DNA of 64,000 bases. Origin: Microbacterium ginsengisoli (GTDB lineage Bacteria; Actinomycetota; Actinomycetes; Actinomycetales; Microbacteriaceae). The stretch covers positions 62,001 to 126,000 of the forward strand of contig NZ_JYIY01000073.1 in the NCBI RefSeq assembly GCF_000956535.1, in the 5' to 3' direction. Shown here in pieces: positions 24,533 to 33,399 of this stretch; the stretch's first letter is position 1, and each line of letters begins with the position of its first letter. The notes beneath the pieces were generated by a model. It was given only the letters and a program-made list of their open reading frames with translations. It did no database searches and had not been told where the DNA came from. The translations under genes were made by a program, and so were the position numbers.

Positions 24533-26260
24533 GTGGAAGGACTGTGGTTCGTCGTCGCAGGAGTCATCGTCGTCGCGGTCGTGACAGCGTTCGGCCGCCG
24601 TCACAACGTCGCCGGGCCCATCATCCTCGTCGCGATCGGACTGCTCTGCTCACTGCTGCCGTTCATCCCCGACCTGCCACGGGTCGACCCCGAATGGATC
24701 CTCGTCGGCGTGCTTCCGCCCCTGCTCTACTCCTCGGCGGTGGCCCTGCCGGCGATCGAGTTCCGCCGCGACATCCGCCCCATCGCGGGACTGTCGGTGC
24801 TGCTCGTCGTGCTCAGCTCCGTCGCCCTCGGGGTCGTGTTCACCTGGGTGATCCCGGGGCTCAGCCTGCCGCTGGGCATCGCGCTCGGCGCGATCCTCAG
24901 TCCTACCGACGCCGTCGCCACCTCGGTCGTCAAGCGGCTCGGCATCGCCCCCCGCGTGACCACGATCCTCGCGGGCGAGAGCCTGCTCAACGACGCCACC
25001 GCGCTCGTGATCCTGCGCACGGCGATCGCGGCGATCGCGGGCGGCTTCTCCCTCGGCGAGGCGATGATCTCCTTCGTGTGGGCGGTGCTCGGCGCCGTCA
25101 TCGTGGGTGTCATCGTCGGTTGGGTGAACCTTCGGGTGCGGGCGCGCATCGGGAGCTCGGCCGCCAACACCGCCATCGGCTTCGTCGTCCCCTTCGTCGC
25201 CTACCTTCCCGCCGAGGCCGTCGGCGCCTCGGGTCTCGTCGCTGCGGTCGTGACCGGCATCATCACCAGCCAAGGCGCGGCGAAGTGGTTCACGCCCGAG
25301 CAGCGCATGTCGGACGAACTGAACTGGCGCACGATCGAGCTCGTGCTCGAGGGCGGCGTCTTCCTCGTGATGGGGCTCGAACTCAGCGACGTCGTCAACC
25401 GCAACTTCGAGGAGTACGAGGGCCTCTGGCACGGCGCCTGGCTGGCGCTCTCGGCGCTCGGCATCATGCTGGGGCTGCGCGCGGCCTATGTGGCGTTCCT
25501 GCTCTGGCGCATGCGCTCCCGCGCCCGTCGATACGCACGGCTCGACCTGTCGACCTACAGCGCGAAGCTGAAGGGCATCGCCGACGGCACCATTCCCGAG
25601 GAGCACCGCGGCCAGGCCGATCGGCTCCGCCGTGACGAGGAGCGCGTGCGGCGCCGCTTCGCCGGTCTCAGCGCCGATGCCGACTACTACGCATCGTCAC
25701 CGCTCGGCTGGAAGCAGGGCACGATCATCACCTGGGCGGGCATGCGCGGCGTCGTCACGCTGGCCGCCGCCCAGACGCTTCCGACCACCGGCATCGACCA
25801 CCGCTCGCTGCTGATCTTCGTGGCGTTCCTCGTGGCCGTCTTCAGCCTCTTCGGTCAGGGTTTCACCCTCGCGAGCGTCGTGCGCGCCCTCCGCATCCCG
25901 CCCGCGAGCGATGACGACGCGGCGAGCGACGAGCACCTGCGCCTCGACGCGGAACTGGGCGCCGCCGCCGCGACCGCTCTCGCCGACCCCACACTCACCC
26001 GCGCCGACGGCACCGCCTTCAGCGAGGGCATGGCGGCGAACGTCGGCACCCGCATGACCGAACCGCGCGACGAGGTGCTCACCGGACGCATGCGCGAGAT
26101 CCTCGAGCTGCGCATCGTCATCATCGAGGCGATGCGCGACCGACTCGTCGAGATCTCCACCCACGGCGGCTACTCGACCTCGACCCTCCGACGCGCCCTC
26201 GCCGAACTCGACGCCGACCAGATCAGCCTCGAACTGCGGCTCGACGACGGCGACGACTGA
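24533..26260 (+). CDS. CPA1-family Na+/H+ antiporter
   Basis: Cation/proton antiporter of 575 residues with about 12 helices. Family motifs are VLPPLLYSSAV, LGAILSPTDAVATSVVKRLG (with the transport Asp pair region), GESLLNDATALVI, and later GTIITWAGMRGVVTLAAAQ. The C-terminal cytoplasmic region of roughly 150 residues is charged and helical and may be regulatory. GTG start in a leaderless context. Likely exports Na+ in exchange for protons. Confidence 0.93.
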   Translation: MEGLWFVVAGVIVVAVVTAFGRRHNVAGPIILVAIGLLCSLLPFIPDLPRVDPEWILVGVLPPLLYSSAVALPAIEFRRDIRPIAGLSVLLVVLSSVALGVVFTWVIPGLSLPLGIALGAILSPTDAVATSVVKRLGIAPRVTTILAGESLLNDATALVILRTAIAAIAGGFSLGEAMISFVWAVLGAVIVGVIVGWVNLRVRARIGSSAANTAIGFVVPFVAYLPAEAVGASGLVAAVVTGIITSQGAAKWFTPEQRMSDELNWRTIELVLEGGVFLVMGLELSDVVNRNFEEYEGLWHGAWLALSALGIMLGLRAAYVAFLLWRMRSRARRYARLDLSTYSAKLKGIADGTIPEEHRGQADRLRRDEERVRRRFAGLSADADYYASSPLGWKQGTIITWAGMRGVVTLAAAQTLPTTGIDHRSLLIFVAFLVAVFSLFGQGFTLASVVRALRIPPASDDDAASDEHLRLDAELGAAAATALADPTLTRADGTAFSEGMAANVGTRMTEPRDEVLTGRMREILELRIVIIEAMRDRLVEISTHGGYSTSTLRRALAELDADQISLELRLDDGDD

Positions 26261-26305
26261 GCCGCGCACATCCGCGCCGACTAGAGTTCGAGCGGAGGTG
26301 AGGCC

Positions 26306-26776
26306 ATGAGCGAGACGGATGCCCCGTCCCCCCGCCCGTCCGCGGGCGGCGACGCCCTGACGAGCCCGGTGCACCTTCCCCACGCCGCCGCCGACTGCCC
26401 GAAGTGCTTCACCGAGCTGCAGGCCGACCGGGACTGGTGGCGGGCCCGTCCCGCCGGGTCGCGGCTCGTCGGACTCGTCGTCGCCCGCGACGACATGCCG
26501 TCGGTCGTGCAGCAGCGGGACGACCTCACCCGCTTCGGCGTGCCGATCGACGGCTTCCGCCACCCCGCCCCCGAGACGCTGGAGTCGTGGGAGCAGCGGC
26601 TCGTACGCCTGTTCGGCACCCTGTCGGCGGGCGACGTGGTCGTCGTCGCCAGCATCCACGCCCTCGGCCGCAGCATCGACGAGGAGACCCGCACGGTCGC
26701 CGAACTGCGCCGTCGCGGTGTGGTCATCAAGGTGCTCAGCCACGAGGGACGCCACCTGTTCGACGCCGGACGCTGA
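26306..26776 (+). CDS. serine-recombinase-like protein lacking catalytic residues
   Basis: A 156-residue protein that matches only the N-terminal catalytic fold of serine resolvases. Recognisable parts are GLVVARDDMPSVVQQRDDLT (the GYxRVSTxxQ strand and helix) and GDVVVVASIHALGRSIDEET (the VVxxLDRLGRS segment) followed by VAELRRRGV. The nucleophilic Ser and Arg of RVS are replaced (VAR in their place), and DRLGR has become HALGR, so strand exchange is not expected. There is no C-terminal DNA-binding domain. An N-terminal CPKC pair is present. Strong ribosome site GGAGGTGAGG. Function unknown; probably a repurposed fold rather than a decayed transposon, as no repeats flank it. Confidence 0.75.
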   Translation: MSETDAPSPRPSAGGDALTSPVHLPHAAADCPKCFTELQADRDWWRARPAGSRLVGLVVARDDMPSVVQQRDDLTRFGVPIDGFRHPAPETLESWEQRLVRLFGTLSAGDVVVVASIHALGRSIDEETRTVAELRRRGVVIKVLSHEGRHLFDAGR

Positions 26777-26794
26777 GCCGCGGCATCCGCCCCG

Positions 26795-27373
26795 TCAGGC
26801 GGCGCGCCAGCACCCCTCGACGTGATCATCGACCAGCCCCGCCGACTGCATCAGCGCGTACATCGTCGTCGGCCCCACGAACCGGAACCCGCGTCGGCGC
26901 AGCTCACGGCTGAGCGCCGTGGACTCCGCCGTCGACGCGGGCAGGTCGCCGTAGGACGCGGCCCGCGGCGCACCGCTCGGCGTCGGGGCGAACGACCAGA
27001 TCAGCGTGTCGAGCTCGCCGTCGGCGAGCGCCGCCACGAGGGTGGCGTTGCCGATCGTCGCCTCGATCTTCGCGCGGTTGCGCACGATGCCGGCATCAGC
27101 CATGAGCCGTTCGATGTCGGCGTCGCCGAACGCCGCGACCGTCACGGGCTCGAAGCCGGCGAACACCTCGCGGAACCGCGGGCGCTTGCGCAGGATCGTG
27201 ATCCACGACAGCCCCGCCTGGAAGCCCTCGAGGCTCAGCTTCTCGAACAGGGCACGATCGCCGTGCAGCGGCACGCCCCACTCCTCGTCGTGGTAGCGGC
27301 GGTACTCCGCATCGCTGCCCGCCCACGCGCAGCGCGCGAGGCCGTCGTCATCGAGTTGGATGCCGCTGCTCAT
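26795..27373 (-). CDS. tag: DNA-3-methyladenine glycosylase I
   Basis: Base-excision repair enzyme of 192 residues that removes 3-methyladenine from alkylated DNA. It shows the N-terminal RCAWAG, YHDEEWGVPLHGDRALFEKL, SLEGFQAGLSWITILRKRP (active-site Glu region) and the late FVGPTTMYALMQSAGLVDDH. Zn-binding Cys and His residues occur at both ends. Starts at an ATG six bases after TAGCGT. Confidence 0.96.
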   Translation of the reverse strand: MSSGIQLDDDGLARCAWAGSDAEYRRYHDEEWGVPLHGDRALFEKLSLEGFQAGLSWITILRKRPRFREVFAGFEPVTVAAFGDADIERLMADAGIVRNRAKIEATIGNATLVAALADGELDTLIWSFAPTPSGAPRAASYGDLPASTAESTALSRELRRRGFRFVGPTTMYALMQSAGLVDDHVEGCWRAA

Positions 27374-27379
27374 CCCGCC

Positions 27380-27385
27380 ACGCTA
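27380..27385 (-). promoter_or_regulatory. -10 element of leaderless tag transcript
   Basis: TAGCGT on the minus strand, then six bases and the tag ATG. It overlaps the end of the CCCGCC/GGCGGG repeat that follows the acyl-CoA oxidase start side. Confidence 0.5.
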
Positions 27386-27407
27386 GCGGCGGGATGAGAC
27401 ATCCGGG

Positions 27408-29483
27408 TCAGCGCTTCTTCTTGCCGAGCGACTTCTCGGTGACCGGGGCGACGCCCGACGCGGCGAGGTCGCGGTAGTACGCGCGGGCCTCGTCCTGGCG
27501 AGCCCGCTCGGCGCCCGACGCGATGGGCGCACGCACGTGCTCGGGCTCGAAGCCCCATGCGTCGACGAGGTCCTGCGCGTGGTGGCGCAACCGCGCGCAC
27601 AGGCGGTCGATGTACTTGCTCACCGACGCGGCACGGTGGGTCGAGAGGCGCCCATGGATCAGGTACCAGGCGAGGTTCTTCTCGATGAGCTGCAGGCCGA
27701 ACAGGTCGCGCAGCCAGGTGAGCACCTGACGCGAGTCCTCGTCATCGATGAGCGCGAGGCCGTCGGTGAAGGCCTCCCACTGCAGCAGCTCCGCGTGTGC
27801 GCGGGCGGCGGCGATGAGGTCGGCCTGGTTGTCGCTGAACAGCTCGGCGGCGGCCGTCGCATCGAGCTTCGCGGCGGGACGCAGGCGGGTGGCGACATCC
27901 GTCACCATCTGCTGCACGCGGCCCGCGAGCAGCTCATGCTGACGCTCGCCGCGAAGGCCGTACTCGACCGACCGGGCGGTGGAGCCGGCGTCGACGAACG
28001 CCTGGCCGATCTGCCGCAGGCCCGCACCGTGGAACGCGCGCCCGGCCACCTGGCCCACCGCGTACCGGGCGAGCTTGGCGGCATCCGCGCCCTTGAACTG
28101 CGTCGCGAAGTCGGTGAGCAGGCGCTTACCGACCAGCTGCAGCAGGATGTTGTTGTCGCCCTCGAAGGTGACGTAGACGTCGAGGTCGGCGTGGAGTCCG
28201 ACGAGCCGGTTCTCGGCGAGGAAGCCGGCGCCGCCGCAGGCCTCTCGCGCCTCCTGGATCGTCTCGAGGGCGTTCCAGGTGGACAGCGGCTTCAGCGCCG
28301 CCGCGAGGGTCTCGAGGTCCTCCCGCTCCTGCGGGGTGTCGGTGCGGCCGCTGAAGACGCCGTCGAACTTCTTGAGGAACTCGTCGTGCGCGAACGCCTG
28401 CGCGTACACCGTCGCGATGCGGGGGATCAGGCGACGGCGGTGCTTGCCGTAGTCGAAGAGAGTCAGCTCGCCCTCGGGGGTGCCGCCGTCGAACTGGCGT
28501 CGCTGGTTCGCGTAGGTGACGGCGATCTTCAGCGCGAGCGCCGTGCCGGTGGTCGCGGCGCCGTCGAGCGAGATGCGGCCCTGCACCAGCGCGCCGAGCA
28601 TCGTGAAGAAGCGGCGGCCGGGGCTCGGGATGTCGCTGGAGTACGTACCGTCGGCAGCGACGTCGCCGTACCGGTTCAGCAGGTTCTCGCGCGGCACCCG
28701 CACCTGGTCGAAGTGGAGGCGACCGTTGTCGATGCCGTTGAGACCGCCCTTGACGCCGTCGTCCTCTCCGCCGACACCGGGGAGGAACGCGCCCGCCTCG
28801 TCGCGGATGGGCACGAAGAAGCAGTGCACCCCGTAGTTCACGCCGCCCGTGATGAGCTGCGCGAACACGGTCGCCGCCCGCCCGTGCACCGCGGCGTTCC
28901 CGAGGTAGTCCTTCCACGCCCCACGGAACGGCGTGTGGATCACGAACTCCGCCGTCTCGACGTCATAGGTCGCGGTCGTGCCGATGGCCGCGACATCCGA
29001 CCCGTGACCGGTCTCGGTCATCGCGAACGCACCCGGCAGCTTCAGCTCGCGCACGTCGTCGAGCCACAGGTCGTGGTGCTTCTTGGTGCCGAGCTGCTGG
29101 ATGGCCGCCCCGAACAGACCCCACTGCACGCCCGCCTTGATCTGCAGGCTGGGGTCGGCGAGCACGAGCTCCTCGAAGCCGGCGATGTTCGCACCGTTGT
29201 CGGCACGGCCGCCGTACTCGGTCGGGTAGGCGACCCCCGACACGCCGGCATCGACGAGCAGCTGCAGCTGCCCGAACACGCGCTCACGGTGATCGTGGAT
29301 GGTGAGCCCGTCGACCTTCCAGAAGGCGGAGTCCTTGATCATCTGACGCGCCTGCCGGCGCACGTCGGCCCAGGTGCCGAGCAGGGCGGCGCCGACGGCG
29401 GCCTGATCGATGCGGGGCTCGGCGGCGTGCGATGCGCGCTCGGGCTCAGGGGTGGAGACGGGACGGACGGCAGTGTCGACCAT
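27408..29483 (-). CDS. acyl-CoA oxidase
   Basis: FAD-dependent oxidase of 691 residues that catalyses the first beta-oxidation step, passing electrons to oxygen to give H2O2. It has the acyl-CoA dehydrogenase core with FAMTETGHGSDVAAIGTTATYD, RVPRENLLNRYGDV, and EACGGAGFLAENRL. The catalytic Glu is in VTFEGDNNILLQLVGKRLL. The extended C-terminal helical domain distinguishes ACOX from acyl-CoA dehydrogenase. ATG at 29483 is chosen over an upstream ATG at 29537 because of GAGAGG. Single gene. Confidence 0.93.
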   Translation of the reverse strand: MVDTAVRPVSTPEPERASHAAEPRIDQAAVGAALLGTWADVRRQARQMIKDSAFWKVDGLTIHDHRERVFGQLQLLVDAGVSGVAYPTEYGGRADNGANIAGFEELVLADPSLQIKAGVQWGLFGAAIQQLGTKKHHDLWLDDVRELKLPGAFAMTETGHGSDVAAIGTTATYDVETAEFVIHTPFRGAWKDYLGNAAVHGRAATVFAQLITGGVNYGVHCFFVPIRDEAGAFLPGVGGEDDGVKGGLNGIDNGRLHFDQVRVPRENLLNRYGDVAADGTYSSDIPSPGRRFFTMLGALVQGRISLDGAATTGTALALKIAVTYANQRRQFDGGTPEGELTLFDYGKHRRRLIPRIATVYAQAFAHDEFLKKFDGVFSGRTDTPQEREDLETLAAALKPLSTWNALETIQEAREACGGAGFLAENRLVGLHADLDVYVTFEGDNNILLQLVGKRLLTDFATQFKGADAAKLARYAVGQVAGRAFHGAGLRQIGQAFVDAGSTARSVEYGLRGERQHELLAGRVQQMVTDVATRLRPAAKLDATAAAELFSDNQADLIAAARAHAELLQWEAFTDGLALIDDEDSRQVLTWLRDLFGLQLIEKNLAWYLIHGRLSTHRAASVSKYIDRLCARLRHHAQDLVDAWGFEPEHVRAPIASGAERARQDEARAYYRDLAASGVAPVTEKSLGKKKR

Positions 29484-29636
29484 GACGTACCTCTCGACGA
29501 GGGGATCGGGGATTCGATCCGACGGTAGAAGCGGCACAACTCATGCTCAAGTCGATGGTGGGATTCCTACAGTCGCGCCGGGCACCGTCGGCGCGCCGGG
29601 TTGTGCGGCGCCGACAGCGGGGCGGCGCGGTCGGGT

Positions 29637-29678
29637 CAGGGGTCCGGCGCTGCAGTCGAGCCAGGGGTCCGGCGCTGC
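29637..29678 (+). repeat. short tandem direct repeat (17-bp word, 25-bp period)
   Basis: CAGGGGTCCGGCGCTGC occurs at 29637 and 29662, with a partial third GTCCGGCGC at 29681. It lies between the acyl-CoA oxidase promoter region and the recQ stop. Nothing else is seen in the 29484-29695 gap. Confidence 0.7.
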
Positions 29679-29695
29679 TTGTCCGGCGCCGCGCG

Positions 29696-31684
29696 TCAGC
29701 CGCCGTGCGCGGCGACGACCGCGAGCACGGCGTCGCCGTAGGCCTCGCGCTTCTTCGCCCCGATGCCCGTGATGCCGTCGAGCTCGTCGGCGGCGGCCGG
29801 CCGGTGCTCGGCGAGGGCACGCAGGGTCGCGTCGCCGAACACGACGTACGCGGGCACCCCCTGCTCGCGCGCGGTCTGGGCACGCCACTCCCTCAGCGCC
29901 TCGAACAGCGGCCGATCGGATGCGTCGAGGGCGTCGGATGCCGCGGCCTTCCGCACCCGCGTCGACCCGCCCGCGCGGCCGAGCACATCCCGCCGCAGCG
30001 GCACGGGAGTCTCGCCGCGCAGCACACCGCCGGCCGCCTCGCCGAGCCCGAGCGTACCGTACTCGCCCTGGGCGATCAGCACCTCGCGGGCGAGCAGCTG
30101 CCGTACGACGCTGCGCCAGTCCTGGTCGGAGAGATCGCTGCCGATGCCGAACGTCGCGAGCTCGTCGTGCCGCAGCTGGGTGATGCGCGCGGTGCGGGCG
30201 CCGCGCAGGATGTCGATCAGCTGCCCGGCGCCGTACGCCTGCCCGCGCTCGCGCTGCAGCCGCACGATGGTCGACAGCAGCTTCTGTGCGGGCACGAGGC
30301 CGTCGAACGTGTCGGGCGGGGTGAGGCAGGTGTCGCAGTTTCCGCACGGCGCCGAGGTCTCGCCGAAGTAGCCGAGCAGGTTCTGGCGGCGGCATCCGAC
30401 CGTCTCGCACAGGGCCAGCATGGCGTCGAGGTGCTGCTGCAGGCGACGTCGATGTGCCAGGTCGCCCTCGGACTGCTCGATCAGCCGCCGCTGCTGCACG
30501 ACGTCGGCGAGCCCGTAGGCCATCCAGGCGACGGATGCCTCGCCGTCACGGCCCGCGCGACCGGTCTCCTGGTAGTAGCCCTCGACCGATTTGGGCAGGT
30601 CGACGTGGGCGACGAACCGCACGTCGGGCTTGTCGATTCCCATGCCGAAAGCGATCGTCGCGACCATCACGACGCCCTCGTCGCGCAGGAACCGGGACTG
30701 GTTCGCCGCCCGCACCGAGACGTCGAGACCCGCGTGATAGGGGAGCGCATCGAGACCCTGACCGCGCAGGTACTCGGCGATCTGCTCGACGCTCTTTCGA
30801 CTGAGCGCGTAGACGATGCCGGCCGAGCCCTCGGGCTGCGAGCGGATGAAGCCGAGCAGCTGACGACGCGCGTCGGTCTTCGGCTCGATGCGGTACTGGA
30901 TGTTCGGCCGGTCGAAGCTGGCCACGAAGTGACGCGCGTCGTCGAGACGCAGGCGACGCCCGATCTCGGCGTGCGTCTCGCGGGTCGCGGTGGCCGTGAG
31001 CGCCATGCGCGGCACTCCGGGGAAGTCGTCGACGAGGTCGCCGAGCACCAGGTAGTCGGGACGGAAGTCGTGACCCCACTGCGAGACGCAGTGGGCCTCG
31101 TCGATCGCGATCACGCTCAGCGAGCCGCGCCGCAGGAGCGCGCGCGTGTCGGGCACGTTCAGCCGCTCGGGCGCGACGTAGAGCAGGTCGAGCTCGCCCG
31201 CGAGGTACTCGCGCTCGACACGGGCACGCTCGGGACCGCTGAGGGTGGAGTTGAGGTACTCGGCTCGCACGCCGTTGGCACGCAGCGCCTCGACCTGGTC
31301 GTGCATGAGGGCGATGAGCGGGCTCACGACGAGCCCCGTGCCCGGACGCACGAGCGCCGGAACCTGGTAGGTCACGCTCTTCCCGCCGCCGGTCGGCATG
31401 AGCACGATCGCGTCGCCGCCCGCGACGACATGGGCGACGATGTCGGCCTGGTCGCCGCGGAACGCGCCGTAGCCGTAGACCTCGTGCAGCACCGTGAGCG
31501 GGTCGGCGCCGTCGAAGCTGCGCCGGGGCGCGGATGCCGCGGCATCCGTCATCTCGCCGACGGGTGCCGATGCCGGCGCATCGAGCACGTCGGGCGGCGG
31601 CGCCCAGTCCTCCGGCGGCGGCGCCCAGTCATCGAGCGGCTCGAGCCCGTCGTACTCGTCGAAGGCGGGGGCGGGCGTGCTCAC
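29696..31684 (-). CDS. recQ: ATP-dependent DNA helicase RecQ
   Basis: 3'-5' DNA helicase of 662 residues. An acidic, Pro-rich N-terminal extension of about 60 residues precedes the helicase core. Motifs are YGAFRGDQADIV (motif 0), MPTGGGKS (Walker A), AIDEAHCVSQWGHDFRPDY (motif II and aromatic loop), ALTATAT, and QETGRAGRDG (VI). A Zn-binding cluster CETVGCRRQNLLGYFGE then APCGNCDTC follows, then winged helix and a C-terminal HRDC domain. GTG start six bases from TACCCT, thus probably leaderless. It carries one exact copy of the 16-bp GGATGCC palindrome near its 5' end. Confidence 0.96.
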   Translation of the reverse strand: MSTPAPAFDEYDGLEPLDDWAPPPEDWAPPPDVLDAPASAPVGEMTDAAASAPRRSFDGADPLTVLHEVYGYGAFRGDQADIVAHVVAGGDAIVLMPTGGGKSVTYQVPALVRPGTGLVVSPLIALMHDQVEALRANGVRAEYLNSTLSGPERARVEREYLAGELDLLYVAPERLNVPDTRALLRRGSLSVIAIDEAHCVSQWGHDFRPDYLVLGDLVDDFPGVPRMALTATATRETHAEIGRRLRLDDARHFVASFDRPNIQYRIEPKTDARRQLLGFIRSQPEGSAGIVYALSRKSVEQIAEYLRGQGLDALPYHAGLDVSVRAANQSRFLRDEGVVMVATIAFGMGIDKPDVRFVAHVDLPKSVEGYYQETGRAGRDGEASVAWMAYGLADVVQQRRLIEQSEGDLAHRRRLQQHLDAMLALCETVGCRRQNLLGYFGETSAPCGNCDTCLTPPDTFDGLVPAQKLLSTIVRLQRERGQAYGAGQLIDILRGARTARITQLRHDELATFGIGSDLSDQDWRSVVRQLLAREVLIAQGEYGTLGLGEAAGGVLRGETPVPLRRDVLGRAGGSTRVRKAAASDALDASDRPLFEALREWRAQTAREQGVPAYVVFGDATLRALAEHRPAAADELDGITGIGAKKREAYGDAVLAVVAAHGG
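31532..31547. repeat. GGATGCCGCGGCATCC palindrome, copy 2 (inside recQ)
   Basis: Exact copy coding for the residues DAAAS in the RecQ N-terminal extension. Confidence 0.8.
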
Positions 31685-31690
31685 CCCTCC

Positions 31691-31696
31691 AGGGTA
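31691..31696 (-). promoter_or_regulatory. -10 element of leaderless recQ transcript
   Basis: TACCCT on the minus strand, six bases before the recQ GTG. Confidence 0.5.
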
Positions 31697-31719
31697 ACGA
31701 GGACGCCGGACGCCCGGAG

Positions 31720-31748
31720 GCCGGCCCCGCCCTGCGGGGACGACCGGC
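31720..31748 (-). terminator. hairpin at the end of the sugar-acid operon
   Basis: Nested arms GCCGG/CCGGC and CCCCGC/GCGGGG begin at the stop codon of the ABM gene. GC-rich with no T tract. Confidence 0.45.
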
Positions 31749-32083
31749 TACTCCCCCGCGCCGTGGAGGAGTCCGCGCTCGGCGTCCCCGGCGGGGATCG
31801 GGGTCATGACGGTCACGACGACGGGCGCCGCGAGGTGCTCGGCGATGTCGGCGTTCAGACGCGCGATCGCCGCACCCGTCGCATGGGCCTCGAGGTCGGC
31901 CGCGCTCGCCCACTTCTCGAGCATGGTGATCGTGCCGTCCGCCGCGTCGTGGATGGCGTAGAGGAGGCATCCGCTCTCGGCGTGGGTGAGGGCGATGCCC
32001 GCGGCCATGGCCTCCACGAGCTGCTGCGTCGCGCCCTCGCGGGGGTGGAAGACGGCGGTGACGACGACCGGAGCAGCGCTCAT
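31748..32083 (-). CDS. antibiotic-biosynthesis-monooxygenase (ABM) fold protein, possible LsrG-like isomerase
   Basis: Protein of 111 residues with the dimeric alpha-beta-barrel ABM pattern. VVVTAVFHPREGATQQLVEAM leads, then HAESGCLLYAIHDAADGTITM and LEKWASAADLEAHATGAAIA with the conserved E-x-W and H. The ATG overlaps the kinase stop by four bases, so it is the last gene of the DUF1537 operon. ABM-fold proteins include quinol monooxygenases and LsrG, an isomerase acting after the kinase LsrK on phospho-AI-2. By analogy it may process the phosphorylated product of the upstream kinase; this is inference. Confidence 0.8.
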   Translation of the reverse strand: MSAAPVVVTAVFHPREGATQQLVEAMAAGIALTHAESGCLLYAIHDAADGTITMLEKWASAADLEAHATGAAIARLNADIAEHLAAPVVVTVMTPIPAGDAERGLLHGAGE

Positions 32084-33342
32084 CGCACGACCTCCGTCTC
32101 GGGGGCGCCGACGGCACGCAGCACGTCGATGAGGGTCTCCGGCCCGCCGACGTTGCCCGGCACGACGACGTAAAGGCGGTCGCGGCCGTCGCGGCCCGTC
32201 ACCTGCCACACCGAGACTCCGGGGAGCACCTGGCCGAGAACGAGAGCGGATGTCGCGCCGATGCCGCTCGAGGCGACCTCGGCAGAGGTGATGCCGCCCT
32301 TCGCGACGACGACGTCGGCATCGCCGAGCAGATCGGCGACGGCCGTCGTCAGCGCGGTCATGACGCTCTCGCCGTGCGCGAGCGTGCCGTGGGACGCCGA
32401 GCGCTCGCGGGCCGTGGTGACATAGCCGAAGCCCGCTCCGGCCAGCCGCTCGCGTTCGACGGATGCCGCGCGATGCCCCTCGGCGACCGGGTCGGCAAGG
32501 GCCGCCGCCGTGTCGAGCACCGTCGGGTCGCCCCAACGCTCCTCGACGAGGGCGAGCTGTCGGGTCGCGCCGTGGGTGTGGGAGCCGCACGCGAGCAGCA
32601 CGCGGCGCGGATCTGCGACGAGCGGCGACGGGAGGAGGCCGACGCTGGACACATCGGCGATCGCCGCGGCGAGGGGCGAGGCGGAGCGCACGACGACGCC
32701 CGCACCCGCCGCCCACGCGGCGTCCAGGGCCGCCGCGATCGCCGCGATGTCCGCGGCATCCACCGCGTCGGGAACGATGACCGTGCCCGGCGCGGCATCC
32801 AGGATGACCTGCACCAGGCCTCCGGAGCGCACCGACTCGAGGGGCACCGACACCGCGCGACGGCCCGAGGCCTCCCGGACATAGTCGACCATCACCGCGG
32901 TGCGGAACGGGAACACCGGGTCATCGGCGTACTCGGTCTCGTGCGCGGGCACGTCAACCCCGTCGATGCGCACGTAGTGCACGCCGCCGCGCGTCGTGCG
33001 GCCCCCCTCGGGGAACGCGGGCGCGAACACGATCACATCGTCGTCCGCCAGCAGCTCGGCCGTCTCGGCGAACACGTGGCCGCGCAGGGTCGAGTCGCCG
33101 CGCAGCACGAAGCGCACCTCGTCACCGAGCTCGGCCGCCACGTCGAGCGCGAGGCCGCGGATGCGCTGCACGAGCGCGACCGCGGCCGCCTCGTCGAGCG
33201 CGCGCGAGTTGGTCTGCACGTACACGCTGTCGCGCTCGGCCAGCGCACGGCCGAGGGCCTCACGGTCGAGCTGGAGCAGCACGAGCGCCCCGGTCGCCGA
33301 CTGCGTGCCGGTGGGATCGTCGTCGAGGATGATCGTCTTCAC
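32080..33342 (-). CDS. four-carbon acid sugar kinase family protein (DUF1537)
   Basis: ATP-dependent kinase of 420 residues of the DUF1537 family, whose characterised members phosphorylate 3-keto tetronates or related keto sugar acids. It has N-terminal IILDDDPTGTQSATG, QTNSRAL, FVLRGDSTLRGH, PAFPEGGRTT, the nucleotide-domain GSHTHGATRQ, and VVAKGGITSAEV with the later VPGNVGGPETL. GTG start after CCAGGAGT. It sits between an MHS transporter and an ABM protein. A hairpin at 33364 separates it from the transporter. Confidence 0.92.
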   Translation of the reverse strand: MKTIILDDDPTGTQSATGALVLLQLDREALGRALAERDSVYVQTNSRALDEAAAVALVQRIRGLALDVAAELGDEVRFVLRGDSTLRGHVFAETAELLADDDVIVFAPAFPEGGRTTRGGVHYVRIDGVDVPAHETEYADDPVFPFRTAVMVDYVREASGRRAVSVPLESVRSGGLVQVILDAAPGTVIVPDAVDAADIAAIAAALDAAWAAGAGVVVRSASPLAAAIADVSSVGLLPSPLVADPRRVLLACGSHTHGATRQLALVEERWGDPTVLDTAAALADPVAEGHRAASVERERLAGAGFGYVTTARERSASHGTLAHGESVMTALTTAVADLLGDADVVVAKGGITSAEVASSGIGATSALVLGQVLPGVSVWQVTGRDGRDRLYVVVPGNVGGPETLIDVLRAVGAPETEVVR

Positions 33343-33363
33343 TGTGACTCCTGGAAGAGGGAA

Positions 33364-33392
33364 GCGGGCGGCGGCAGGACGCCGCCGCCCGC
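33364..33392 (-). other. perfect hairpin inside the sugar-acid operon
   Basis: GCGGGCGGCGGC and GCCGCCGCCCGC pair perfectly (12 bp) around five bases, between the transporter stop and the kinase ribosome site. No T tract. It could trim expression by partial termination or protect the 3' end of the upstream mRNA. Confidence 0.55.
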
Positions 33393-33399
33393 GAGGGGG

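Noticed and set aside
26306..26776. Remnant of a transposon or integron carrying a resolvase
   Set aside because: No terminal inverted repeats, target duplications, transposase or composition change flank it.
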